Of a stretch of 64,000 nucleotides of DNA, positions 16,801 through 25,560 are shown in pieces. The stretch spans positions 3,307,419 through 3,371,418 of the forward strand of contig CAVTEI010000003.1 in assembly GCA_963733765.1 (NCBI GenBank). Reading direction: 5' to 3'. Made by a program: the position numbers and the translations under genes. Under the pieces are notes generated by a model. The model did not search any database. It was given only the letters and a program-made list of their open reading frames with translations, and was not told the origin of the DNA. Position 1 is the stretch's first letter. Every line of letters starts with the position of its first letter. Source of the stretch: DATKAS01 sp963733765. Lineage in GTDB: Bacteria; Actinomycetota; Acidimicrobiia; Acidimicrobiales; DATKAS01.

Positions 16801-18435
16801 ATGGGCTCAGCCACCGCGAAGGAAGTCAGGGAGGAACGGGGAGCCCATGACGTCGACTGGGTGATCGTGGGGTCCGGGTTCGGTGGCAGCGTGCCGGCGC
16901 TGCGTTTGGCGGAGAAGGGCTACGACGTGCTGGTGCTCGAACAGGGCCGCCGGTTCGAGGACGCCGATTTCGCCAAGACCGCGCGTGAGGTGCACAAGCT
17001 CCTGTGGCTGCCGCGGCTCGGTCTGCGGGGGATCATGGCCATCACCCCCTTCAAGCACGTGTCGGTGATCAGCGGCGTGGGCGTCGGCGGCGGGTCGCTC
17101 GTCTACGGCAACACCCTCTATGTGCCTACCGCTGACGAGTTCTTCGAGCACGAGCAGTGGGGTGCGCTCGCGGACTGGCGTGCAGTGCTGGCTCCACACT
17201 TCGCAACCGCGCAGCGGATGCTGGGCGTCACCACCTACGTCGGTGATGGTCCGAGCGAGGCGATGATGCACAAGATCGCCGCAGAGCTCGGCGTCCCAGA
17301 CTCGATTCACACCACCCGGGTCGGCGTGTTCCTCGGTATGCCGGGACGGAGCGTGCCCGACCCATACTTCGACGGCGAGGGCCCGGAGCGATCCGGATGC
17401 ATCCGATGCGGTCAGTGCATGCTCGGCTGCCGCTACAACGCCAAGAACACGCTCGTGAAGAACTATCTCCACCTTGCGCAGCGGCTCGGCGCGCGGGTCG
17501 ATGCGGAGCGCAAGGTCATCGACATTCGGCCGCTCGGCGCCGGAGACGGAAGCAACGGCTACGCCGTGACGACTGTCCGATCAGGTCGCTGGGTCCGTCG
17601 AGAAAAGCGCACTGTGCACACCAAGGGCGTGATCGTGGCTGGGGGTGCGCTGGGCACCACGAGACTGTTGCGCACGCTCAAGGACGCCGGCGCACTCCCC
17701 ATGCTCTCGGACCGCATCGGCGACCTCGTCCGCACCAACAGTGAAGCCATCGTCGCCGCGACGGCTCGTGGACGGGACATCGACTGGACCACCGACATCG
17801 CCATCACCACCAGCGTCCATCCCGATGGACACACCCACTTCACCAACAACACCTACGGCGCTGGCGGCGACCTCCTGGGCCTCATCTTCGGGCCGATGAC
17901 CGGCGGGACGGGACGGCGTCTGCAACTCCTGCGGGCCGTCCTCATGCATCCGCGGCTGTGGCTGCACCCGCGTCGGTTGAGGGGCTGGTCGAAGCGGAGC
18001 GTCCTCTTCACGGTCATGCAGAGTCTGGACTCCTCGCTCCGACTCCGCCCGTCCCGCTACACGAAGCGGCTCAACACCGAGATAACAGATGGCACACCCC
18101 CCGCCAGCGACCTCCCGATTGCCAACCGCATCGCGACGCTTGCCGCGCAGATCATGGGCGGCGACCCGCAGTCCTCGGTGCTCGAGTCGGTGATGGGCAC
18201 TTCGACAACGGCGCACGTCCTCGGCGGCGCCGTCATCGGCGCCGACCCCGACCATGGCGTCGTCGACCGGTACCACCGCGCCTTCGGCTACGAGAACCTG
18301 CTCGTCACAGACGGCTCCACCATGCCAGCGAACGTGGGGGTCAACCCGTCGCTGACGATCACGGCCATGGCCGAGGAGGCAATGACCCACATCCCCGCCA
18401 AGGCGCAGGCAGTCGCCGTGGAGGTGTCGAGGTGA
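16801..18435 (+). CDS. GMC-type FAD oxidoreductase, cholesterol-oxidase-like
   Basis: The ATG at 16801 follows GAGAGGAG. The 544-residue protein has the FAD dinucleotide motif WVIVGSGFGGSVPALRLAEK at about residues 20-40, GVGVGGGSLVYGN, VAGGALGTTRLLR, and the GMC C-terminal signature LLVTDGSTMPANVGVNPSLT. At about residue 200 it has CIRCGQCMLGCRYNAKN, a C-x2-C-x2-C-x3-C arrangement shared with ChoD-like proteins. Such enzymes oxidise sterols or other lipophilic alcohols; substrate here is unassigned. The stop overlaps a possible GTG start of the methyltransferase, suggesting an operon through the HD-domain gene. Confidence 0.88.
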   Translation: MGSATAKEVREERGAHDVDWVIVGSGFGGSVPALRLAEKGYDVLVLEQGRRFEDADFAKTAREVHKLLWLPRLGLRGIMAITPFKHVSVISGVGVGGGSLVYGNTLYVPTADEFFEHEQWGALADWRAVLAPHFATAQRMLGVTTYVGDGPSEAMMHKIAAELGVPDSIHTTRVGVFLGMPGRSVPDPYFDGEGPERSGCIRCGQCMLGCRYNAKNTLVKNYLHLAQRLGARVDAERKVIDIRPLGAGDGSNGYAVTTVRSGRWVRREKRTVHTKGVIVAGGALGTTRLLRTLKDAGALPMLSDRIGDLVRTNSEAIVAATARGRDIDWTTDIAITTSVHPDGHTHFTNNTYGAGGDLLGLIFGPMTGGTGRRLQLLRAVLMHPRLWLHPRRLRGWSKRSVLFTVMQSLDSSLRLRPSRYTKRLNTEITDGTPPASDLPIANRIATLAAQIMGGDPQSSVLESVMGTSTTAHVLGGAVIGADPDHGVVDRYHRAFGYENLLVTDGSTMPANVGVNPSLTITAMAEEAMTHIPAKAQAVAVEVSR

Positions 18436-18512
18436 CCGATCAGCCGTACATCCGACGTCGCTGCTCACCTGCACGGTCAAGCAGAGGATCTGCAGAAGCG
18501 GGAGACTCACGG

Positions 18513-19296
18513 ATGGCCGTCGACGACGTCGCCGCCAAGGTGCGGCACTTCGACAACTGGTACGCGGCGATGGCAGAGTCACCTCGCCGAGACGAGATCG
18601 TGCAGCGCCACCTCGGGCTCCCCGCGGGCATGCTGTCGGGCAGTCTGCTGCCGTGGGAGGGCATCGCTGAAGTCGTTGAGCTGCTGCGCCTGCAGGTACC
18701 GGCGACGCTGCTCGACCTGGCCTGTGGTCGCGGTGGCTACGGACTCGAAGTCGCCGCCCGTACGGGCGCCTCACTCATCGGAGTCGACTTCTCCGTCGAA
18801 GCGGTCCGCCAAGCCGACCACTACGCCGACTCGCTCGGCCGCGACGCTCGCTTTGTCGTCGCCGACATCGCCGCCACTGGCCTGCCCACAGCGTCGGTGG
18901 ACGGGGTGATGTGCATCGACGCCGTCCACATCGTCTCGGAGCCGGCAGGCGTGTTCGGCGAGCTCCGCCGGGTGCTCCGGCCCGGCGGGCGTGCCGTGGT
19001 CAGCAACTGGGAGGCGCGGGACCGGGACAACGACGCCCTGCCTGAGTGGGTCCGCCTGAGTCGACTGTGCCGCCTGGTTCGCCGCCGCCGGGTTCATCGA
19101 TATCGCCGTCCTCGAGCGGCCAGTGTGGGAGCAGAGGGAACGGGCGCTGTGGGCCGAAGCGGCCATCCTCGACTCGGCCGGAGACGACGCCGTTGCGTCG
19201 CTCCGCGACGAGGCAATCGAGGTGATGCCATACGTGGCGTTCACACGAAGAGTGCTCGCATCAGCCACCGCGCCGCCCCACGAAGTTGCGCACTGA
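18513..19296 (+). CDS. Class I SAM-dependent methyltransferase, one frameshift
   Basis: From ATG 18513 the product has the SAM motif I LLDLACGRGGYGLEVAARTG, motif II ASLIGVDFSVEAVRQADH, GLPTASVDGVMCIDAVHIVS and FGELRRVLRPGGRAVVSNWE. An in-frame GTG at 18432 overlaps the GMC stop by 4 bp and is an alternative start. Near 19060 an extra base breaks the frame; the other frame continues CAAWFAAAGFIDIAVLERPV to the stop at 19296, giving about 260 residues. Ubiquinone/menaquinone-type small-molecule methyltransferases have this architecture; the substrate is unknown. Confidence 0.75.
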
Positions 19297-19299
19297 CCA

Positions 19300-19929
19300 G
19301 TGGGCGCGTCCGTTCTCATCGACCCACCGGCCACTGCGCTCGCAGCCGAGGTGCGGCGGCTACTCGACCAATGCGCGCCGGTCGTCGCGGCCCACAGCGA
19401 GCGCAGCTACCAGTTCGCAGCTGCGTTCGCCGCCACCGACGGCGTCGAGCTCGACGACGAGGTGCTCTACCTCGGCACGGTGCTACACGACATCGGCCTC
19501 TCCCCTGCCGGCGACGGTGACGAGCGGTTCGAGGTGCGCGGCGCCAACGTCGTGCGGGCGCTGCTGCTCGATCACGGGATGGAGCGCGACCGGGTCGCGA
19601 ACATCTGGGACTGCATTGCGATGCACGCCTCCACCCCGCTCGCCCGCCACAAGAGCATCGAAACCCGTTACACCAACCGCGGCATCGCGCTTGACGTACG
19701 CGGCTCGGGTGCCGAAGCGCTCGAACCCGCGCTGGTCCGCGCGGTACTCGACCGCTGGCCGCGGCACGACTTTCCCACCGAGTTCGAGGCGGTGCTCGCT
19801 GATGAGGTGCGCGCTCATCCAGACTCGGTTCGCATGTCGTGGCTGGAATCGGTCGCCTCGGCGCACGTGCCCGGCTTCGTGCCGACCGACTTCCTCGCCG
19901 GCCTCCGCGCCACCGAAGGCTTCGCCTGA
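19300..19929 (+). CDS. HD-domain metal-dependent hydrolase-like protein
   Basis: A 209-residue protein starting with GTG, 3 bp after the methyltransferase stop. It has the HD motif: His in VVAAHSERSYQFAAAFAA, HD in LYLGTVLHDIGLSPAGDG, and further His in LLLDHGMERDRVANIWDCIA and MHASTPLARH. The pattern resembles the HD hydrolases related to cyanamide hydratase. The substrate is unknown. Position at the end of the GMC-methyltransferase-HD run implies a shared pathway. Confidence 0.8.
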   Translation: MGASVLIDPPATALAAEVRRLLDQCAPVVAAHSERSYQFAAAFAATDGVELDDEVLYLGTVLHDIGLSPAGDGDERFEVRGANVVRALLLDHGMERDRVANIWDCIAMHASTPLARHKSIETRYTNRGIALDVRGSGAEALEPALVRAVLDRWPRHDFPTEFEAVLADEVRAHPDSVRMSWLESVASAHVPGFVPTDFLAGLRATEGFA

Positions 19930-20072
19930 GAGATGGCGCGACGACCTCGTCCTCGACGGCGAGGTGTGGCTCGAGCTCTCCGATCGCAAGGAGGTTCGCC
20001 ATCGGAGCCCGCCAGTAGCATCGCTGCCAACCGTCGGCCGCTTATCGTCGGCGCGACCTGCAAAGGACCCTC

Positions 20073-21044
20073 ATGGAAATAGGCATCGCACTCGCTCCCA
20101 GTCTCGACACCCCCGAGCACATCCGGATTGCGGAGTCGCTGGGGTATTCCAAGGCCTGGTGCTTCTGTAGTCCCGCGATCTACGTCGACACGTTCACAGT
20201 GATGGGCCTCGCGGCGACAAAGACGGAGCGGATCGGCCTCGGACCCGCGGTGATGGTGCCCCACCTTCGTCACGTCGCGGACGCGGCCACCGCGGTCGCC
20301 ACCCTTGACGCCATGGCTCCGAGTCGGGTCACAGCAGTCGTCGGATCGGGATTCTCGGCCACAGCACTTCTCAATCGGAAGTCGGTGCCATGGACGCAGG
20401 TGGAGGCCTACGTGTCCGCGATGCGCGACCTCCTCGCGGGACGGGAGATCGACTGGGACGGCACCCGTTTCGGCCTCCTCCACACCGGCACGATGGGGAT
20501 TCGGCTGCCCGTCACCGTGCCGATCTGGGTCGCCGCGCACGGTCCGAAAGGCTTCGCGGTGGCGGTTCGGATTGCCGACGGCATCATCACGAATCCCACG
20601 CACGGGGACGAGCCCATCCCATACGAGGGCACGTTCGCCTTGCAGTTCTATGGCACCGTGCTCGACGACGGTGAACCAGCCGACTCCCCACGAGCGCTCG
20701 CCGCCGCGGGGCCCGGCGCTGCGCTCGCGCTGCACCTTGGCCCATATGGTCCCGTCGCTGGGACAGAAGAAGAGTTGGAGTTCTCCGCGAAGCTCGCGCT
20801 CGTTCCAGAAGAGCGGAGACTGATCGAGCAACACCGCTCTCACCTCGTCGAACTCAACGACCTCGACCGCCCGTACGTGACCGAGCGGATCATCCGTCAG
20901 GGCACAATGACCGGTACCCGAGACGAGGTGAGGGCCTCACTCGACGCATTCCGCGCAACGGGAGCGTCGATGTTCCTGTACTCACCGTTCGGGCCCGACA
21001 TTCCCCACGAACTCGAGACCTTCGCCTCCGCAGCCGGACTCTAA
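20073..21044 (+). CDS. LLM-class (luciferase-like) F420/flavin-dependent oxidoreductase
   Basis: A 323-residue TIM-barrel protein: MEIGIALAPSLDTPEHIRIA, ESLGYSKAWCFCSPAIYVD, GLGPAVMVPHLRHVADAATA, AVVGSGFSATALLNRK and PVTVPIWVAAHGPKGFAVAV. In high-GC actinobacteria this class mostly uses F420 and oxidises or reduces a wide range of small molecules; the cofactor choice cannot be fixed by eye. The 143 bp upstream contain no gene. The stop TAA is followed at once, in the same frame, by a remnant of a peptidase. Confidence 0.88.
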   Translation: MEIGIALAPSLDTPEHIRIAESLGYSKAWCFCSPAIYVDTFTVMGLAATKTERIGLGPAVMVPHLRHVADAATAVATLDAMAPSRVTAVVGSGFSATALLNRKSVPWTQVEAYVSAMRDLLAGREIDWDGTRFGLLHTGTMGIRLPVTVPIWVAAHGPKGFAVAVRIADGIITNPTHGDEPIPYEGTFALQFYGTVLDDGEPADSPRALAAAGPGAALALHLGPYGPVAGTEEELEFSAKLALVPEERRLIEQHRSHLVELNDLDRPYVTERIIRQGTMTGTRDEVRASLDAFRATGASMFLYSPFGPDIPHELETFASAAGL

Positions 21045-21536
21045 ATGCCGCTGTCATCTCAGGACATGCTCGCCTCGGGCAACTATGCCCGCTTCGTCTA
21101 CGACGGCGACGGCAGCGACCACGGAGTCGCCGGACCCAACGGCTCCGACATCGTCGAGCAGGTGTTGAAGGATCACTGGGACAGCGAGGGACTCGCCTAC
21201 GAGACCATTCCGTTTGACGGGCGCTCCGACTACGACGCCTTCACCCAGGGGGGGATTCCGGCCGGCGGCATCTTCGCCGGCGCCGATGTCATCAAGCAGG
21301 CGTACCAGGTAGCGCTGTACGGAGGCACTGCCGGCGATCAATTCGACCCGTGCGATCACCCGCTGTGCGACACGTTGTCCAACATCAGTGAGGACGGGCT
21401 CGACGAGCACAGTGACGCCGCGGTCCACGCCATCCTCACGTTCGCGCAGACCAACTCCGCCGTGAACGGCACGAGCAAGGGGTCGACGTCATCGACGAAG
21501 CCCTGGGACTGGCACGGCGACCACCAAGTGCGGTAG
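21045..21536 (+). pseudogene. C-terminal fragment of an M28-family aminopeptidase
   Basis: The frame (MPLSSQDMLASGNYARFVYD, then SDIVEQVLKDHWDSEGLAYE, IPFDGRSDYDAFTQGGIPAG and CDHPLCDTLSNISEDGLDEH) matches the last third of Streptomyces-type M28 aminopeptidases. It retains the Asp of DMLAS and the His of CDHPLCDT, both zinc ligands in the family, but the earlier His, Asp and Glu ligands and the signal region are missing. It starts exactly after the LLM stop codon with no Shine-Dalgarno, so it looks like a recombination remnant brought against the LLM gene. Confidence 0.7.
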
Positions 21537-21640
21537 CCGCAACCAACGCATTGGGCCCAATGCGTGAGTCCATCTTGGGGGCTCCCCTGCGCTTCTCGGC
21601 TTGACCGGGGAGGTTGGCCGCGCGGTCATAGGCTGGCCTA

Positions 21641-22390
21641 GTGGCGGGGTGGCTACGCCGGCATCCGATCCTGCTGTTCGCTGCCCTCATCGTCGCGCTG
21701 TTCGTCGGCGGGATTGTGCTGGCCATCATCGCTGCCGAGTACGACCATCCGCCGTGGCCGAAGCTGAGCGACGCTGGCGTGACCGTGGCGGTTGTGTCGG
21801 TGGCGGGAGCCTTGGTGACGGCGTCGTTCCGGGCAGTGGATCGCGCTCGCGCCCGGGAGGACCTGCTGCGCCGGGTGCTGCACGAGGTGCTCATCGTTTA
21901 CGCCCAGATAAAAGGGGCCCGCCGCACTCTGGAGGGGCTCGGGATGAGCCGACTCAGCGAACAGGCCCACATCGATGCCGGTCAAGCCGAAAGTATTGGC
22001 GACCAACTCGCGGCGCTGATGCAGGCGCAGCTCGCCTTGGAAACGATGGCCCTCGAGCTTGAGGAATCCGGGCTGCCAGCCGGGCTCGTCCCCGTGATCA
22101 CCGTCGAGCTGTGGCGGATCGCCAACTGGCTGAACAGCGAGCTGGTGGACAAATGGCAGAAGCACGGCGACAGCATCCGGGCTGGTGTGGGCAAGTTGAC
22201 CGTCGAGCAGCTCGGGCTTGCCGCGCTGGTGGAGACCAACACGTTCCGGGCCGCGGTGTCGGACCGGATCGAGAGGATCGTCGAGGCGCTGCATCGCGAG
22301 CTCTTTGGGGCGCCCTCGGCGGCCGAGAAGAGCGCACGCAAGGCTGGTCAGGAGATACGGGCACCCGGCCGTCGCCAAGGCGATGCCTGA
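21641..22390 (+). CDS. Inner-membrane protein with two TM helices and helical cytoplasmic domain
   Basis: A 249-residue protein from GTG 21641. Residues about 9-31 (LLFAALIVALFVGGIVLAII) and 46-62 (VTVAVVSVAGALVTASF) are hydrophobic; the remaining ~185 residues are polar and helical with many Glu, Arg and Leu (LLRRVLHEVLIVYAQIKGAR, ALETMALELEESGLPAGLVP, IERIVEALHRELFGAPSAAE). No catalytic motif is visible and I do not recognise a family. It stands alone between the peptidase remnant and the NTF2-like gene. Confidence 0.6.
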   Translation: MAGWLRRHPILLFAALIVALFVGGIVLAIIAAEYDHPPWPKLSDAGVTVAVVSVAGALVTASFRAVDRARAREDLLRRVLHEVLIVYAQIKGARRTLEGLGMSRLSEQAHIDAGQAESIGDQLAALMQAQLALETMALELEESGLPAGLVPVITVELWRIANWLNSELVDKWQKHGDSIRAGVGKLTVEQLGLAALVETNTFRAAVSDRIERIVEALHRELFGAPSAAEKSARKAGQEIRAPGRRQGDA

Positions 22391-22665
22391 AAGGAAGCGC
22401 GCTATCCGAGGGCGGCGACAGCCGGCATGATCGACTCGACGCGCGACGGTTCAGAGACGCACGAGCACCAACGCAGCGGCGAGCAGGACCGAGAAGGCGA
22501 TGCGTGCGACGGCCGCGGCGCGCAGGGATCCGGATCGTCTCTCGCGTGAGGAGGCCGGGCCCGCATGTCGTCGTGACCGTCAAGCATGAAGTGCTCTCCG
22601 TTCGCCGTCTTCCCGCTCACGTACATCGGGTCAGGCAGTTCGACGTCGGTGTGTACGGTCTGGTG

Positions 22666-23037
22666 ATGGACGCACCGGAACTGGATCAGCTCGCCGAGCG
22701 GCTCTTTGCGGCCTTCGTGGCCCACGACCTCGACCTGGTGGAGTCGATGATGACACCGGACGCCACAATGAGCCAGAACGGTGCGGGCGGCAGCTTCGCG
22801 CGCGCACGCTCGATGCTCGAGGGGATCAGCTCGGTGTTGGGCAATCACCGTTACGAGGACGTGCGCCGGGTCATCGGTGATCACGCCGTAGTCGAGGAGC
22901 ACCGAGTCGTGTCCACGACACCGACCGGTCACGCCGTGAACCTCGCCGCGTGCGTGGTGGTGCGCGTGAACGATGCCGGGTTGATCACCTCACTCGACGA
23001 GTACCTCGACCTATCAACGTTCCCGGCACCCGGCTGA
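22666..23037 (+). CDS. SnoaL/ketosteroid-isomerase-like (NTF2 fold) protein
   Basis: From ATG 22666 (MDAPELDQLAERLFAAFVAH) the 123-residue product follows the NTF2-like pattern: DLDLVESMMTPDATMSQNGA, HRYEDVRRVIGDHAVVEEHR and AACVVVRVNDAGLITSLDEYL. It is likely an isomerase, dehydratase or binding protein acting on small molecules. Start choice is based on family length; the upstream frame is open but not conserved in appearance. The 275 bp before it show no gene or clear signal. The polyamine genes begin 31 bp downstream on the same strand. Confidence 0.75.
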   Translation: MDAPELDQLAERLFAAFVAHDLDLVESMMTPDATMSQNGAGGSFARARSMLEGISSVLGNHRYEDVRRVIGDHAVVEEHRVVSTTPTGHAVNLAACVVVRVNDAGLITSLDEYLDLSTFPAPG

Positions 23038-23068
23038 CGGATTTCCCGTCCCCATCGAGAAGCTGCGC

Positions 23069-24176
23069 ATGACCCTTCGCACGCCTTACTACTTGATCGA
23101 CGAGCGCCGCCTCCAGCAGAACCTGGAGGTCGTCGAGCCGCGTCCGTGTCGACTCCGGCGCCAAGTGCGTGCTCGCCCTGAAGTGCTTCTCCACCTGGGG
23201 TGTGTTCGGGTTGATGAGCCGGTACCTCGACGGCACGACGAGCAGCTCGCTGTACGAGGCGCGCCTCGGCCGCGAGCAGTTGGGCAAGGAGGTGCACGCA
23301 TACAGCGTCGCCTGGGATGCCGATGAGGTCGCCGCCGTCGCCGAGGTCGCCGACAAGGTGATCTTCAACTCGGTGGCGCAGCTGCAGCGGCACCATGACG
23401 CGGTCGGTGGCCTGCCGGTCGGCGCTGCGCGTCAACCCCGGCATCAGCTACTCGCCCTTCGACCTCGCCGACCCGGCGCGCAAGCATTCGCGTCTCGGCG
23501 TCACCGACGACGCCGAGCTGCGCGAGGTCGCCGCCGACCTCAGCGGTCTCATGTTCCACTTCAACTGCGAGAACGAGGACTTCGACGCGCTCGCGACGGC
23601 GGTCAACCTGATCGCCGAGCGCTACGGATCGATCCTCGACCGGATGCAGTGGATCAGCCTCGGTGGCGGCATCTCCTTCACGACCCCCGGCTATCCGATC
23701 GAGCGCTTCTGCTCGATGCTGCGCGACGTCGCCGACCGCTTCGGGGTGCAGATCTACCTCGAGCCGGGCGAGGCGTGCGATCACCGGCACCGCCGAGCTC
23801 GTCACGACGGTGCTCGACGTGGTGCACAACGAGGTCGAGGTCGCCGTCGTCGACGCCTCGATCGAGGCGCACATGCTCGACCATCTCATCTACGGCACTC
23901 ATCCGCGGGTCGAGCGCGCCGGCCGCCGGCCATCACGCGGTCACGATCGCCGGGCGCACGTGCCTCGCCGGCGACGTGTTCGGCGAGTACAGCCTCGAGG
24001 CCCCGCTCGAGGTGGGCGACGAGGTGCGGTTCGCCGACGCCGCCGGCTACACGATGGTCAAGACCACGTGGTTCAACGGGCTGCGGATGCCGTCGATCGT
24101 CGTCCGCCGGCTGGACGGCGTCGTCGAGGTCGTCCGCGAGTTCGGGTACGACGACTTCAAGCGCAGCTTGTCGTAA
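23069..24176 (+). pseudogene. nspC: Carboxynorspermidine decarboxylase with four frameshifts
   Basis: Fragments in alternating frames assemble into NspC, the PLP-dependent fold-III enzyme that makes norspermidine or spermidine from the carboxy form: TPYYLIDERRLQQNLEVVE, then VDSGAKCVLALKCFSTWGVF, LRVNPGISYSPFDLADPARK, QWISLGGGISFTTPGYPIER, ITGTAELVTTVLDVVHNEVE, HHAVTIAGRTCLAGDVFGEY and MVKTTWFNGLRMPSIVVRR. The breaks are near 23138, 23424, 23779 and 23925, each explained by one extra base. The order of conserved blocks is intact, so the damage is recent or technical. The partner dehydrogenase follows after 12 bp. Confidence 0.8.
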
Positions 24177-24188
24177 GGAGGTGAGACG

Positions 24189-25527
24189 ATGAAGAAGAAC
24201 GTCTTGATCATCGGCGCCGGCGGCGTGGCCCACGTGGCCGCCCACAAGGCGGCGATGCACAACGACGTGCTCGGCGACATCTGCATCGCGTCGCGGACGG
24301 TGTCCAAGTGCGAGGCGATCATCGACAGCGTCAAGCGCAAGGGCCACATCAAGGACCCGTCGAAGAAGCTGCACGCCGCGGCAGCTCGACGCCCTCGACG
24401 TCGCCGCTACCGCGGCGCTGATCCGCGAGACCGGCTCCGAGATCGTGATCAACCTCGGCTCGGCGTTCGTCAACATGTCGGTGCTCGACGCCTGCATCGA
24501 CACCGGTGCGGCCTACATCGACACCGCGATCCACGAGGACCCGGACAAGGTCTGCGAGGACCCGCCGTGGTACGCCAACTACGAGTGGCGAAGAAGGACC
24601 TGCTGCGCCGAGAAGGGCGTCACCGCCGTCCTCGGCGCCGGCTTCGACCCGGGTGTCGTCAATGCCTACGCCGCGCTCGCCGCCAAGAAGTACTTCGACA
24701 CGATCGACACGATCGACATCCTCGACGTCAACGCCGGCAGCCACGGCCGCTACTTCGCCACCAACTTCGACCCGGAGATCAACTTCCGCGAGTTCGTCAA
24801 GGTCTGGACCTGGATCGACCGCGAGTGGCAGGAGTTCCCGACCCACGCGGTCAAGCGGACGTTCGACGTTCCCGGTCGTCGGCGAGCAGCCGATCTACCT
24901 CAACGGCCACGACGAGCTGCACTCGCTGTCGACGCACATCGACGCCCACAGCATCCGGTTCTGGATGGGCTTCGGCGACCACTACATCAACGTGTTCACC
25001 GTGCTGCGCACGCTCGGCCTGCTGTCGCACGAGCCGGTGCAGCTCGCCGGCGGTGGCGAGGCGATCCCGCTGCAGGTGGTCAAGGCCGTGCTGCCCGACC
25101 CGCAGAGCCTGGCCGCCAGCTACACCGGCAAGACGTGCATCGGCGACGTCATCAAGGGCACCAAGGACGGCAAGCCGCCGCGAGCTGTTCATCTACCAGG
25201 TGTCCGATCACGCCGAGGCCTATGCCGAGGTGGAGTCGCAGGGGATCAGCTACACCGCCGGCGTTCCGCCGGTCGCCGCCGCCATGCTGATCGCCGACGG
25301 CCGTTGGGATGCGAAGACGAATGGTGAACGTCGAGGAGCTCGACCCCGAGCCGTTCATCGCCATCCTCGACGAGATCGGCCTGCCGACCGAGTTCCAGGA
25401 GATCGAACCCGACTCGGCGGCGTCGTTCCACGGTGAGGTGCGCAGCCTGGAGGAGGAGCTCGCCGACTCCACGGCGACCGTCACCGTGTCCGCCGCCGAC
25501 CCGATGATCGCGGTCCGTAAGAAGTAG
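24189..25527 (+). pseudogene. Carboxynorspermidine dehydrogenase (saccharopine dehydrogenase family), frameshifted
   Basis: The gene begins with GGAGG before ATG 24189: MKKNVLIIGAGGVAHVAAHK, an NAD(P) Rossmann motif. Pieces in other frames continue AQLDALDVAATAALIRETGS, EIVINLGSAFVNMSVLDACI, DTGAAYIDTAIHEDPDKVCE, VTAVLGAGFDPGVVNAYAAL, FATNFDPEINFREFVKVWTW, PIYLNGHDELHSLSTHIDAH and ISYTAGVPPVAAAMLIADGR, ending at 25527. This is the enzyme that condenses a diamine with aspartate semialdehyde in the alternative spermidine route, partner of NspC. Breaks lie near 24381, 24590, 24608, 24875, 25178 and 25320, mostly single extra bases. Confidence 0.8.
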
Positions 25528-25560
25528 CACCTCGATCCGTTGCGGCCTGCTCGTCGGCTT

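Noticed and set aside
23069..25527. Regular spacing of the frameshifts as a programmed signal
   Set aside because: Distances between breaks (about 286, 355, 146, 456, 210, 18, 267, 303, 142) show no period, and no slippery heptamers or common pseudoknot were seen.
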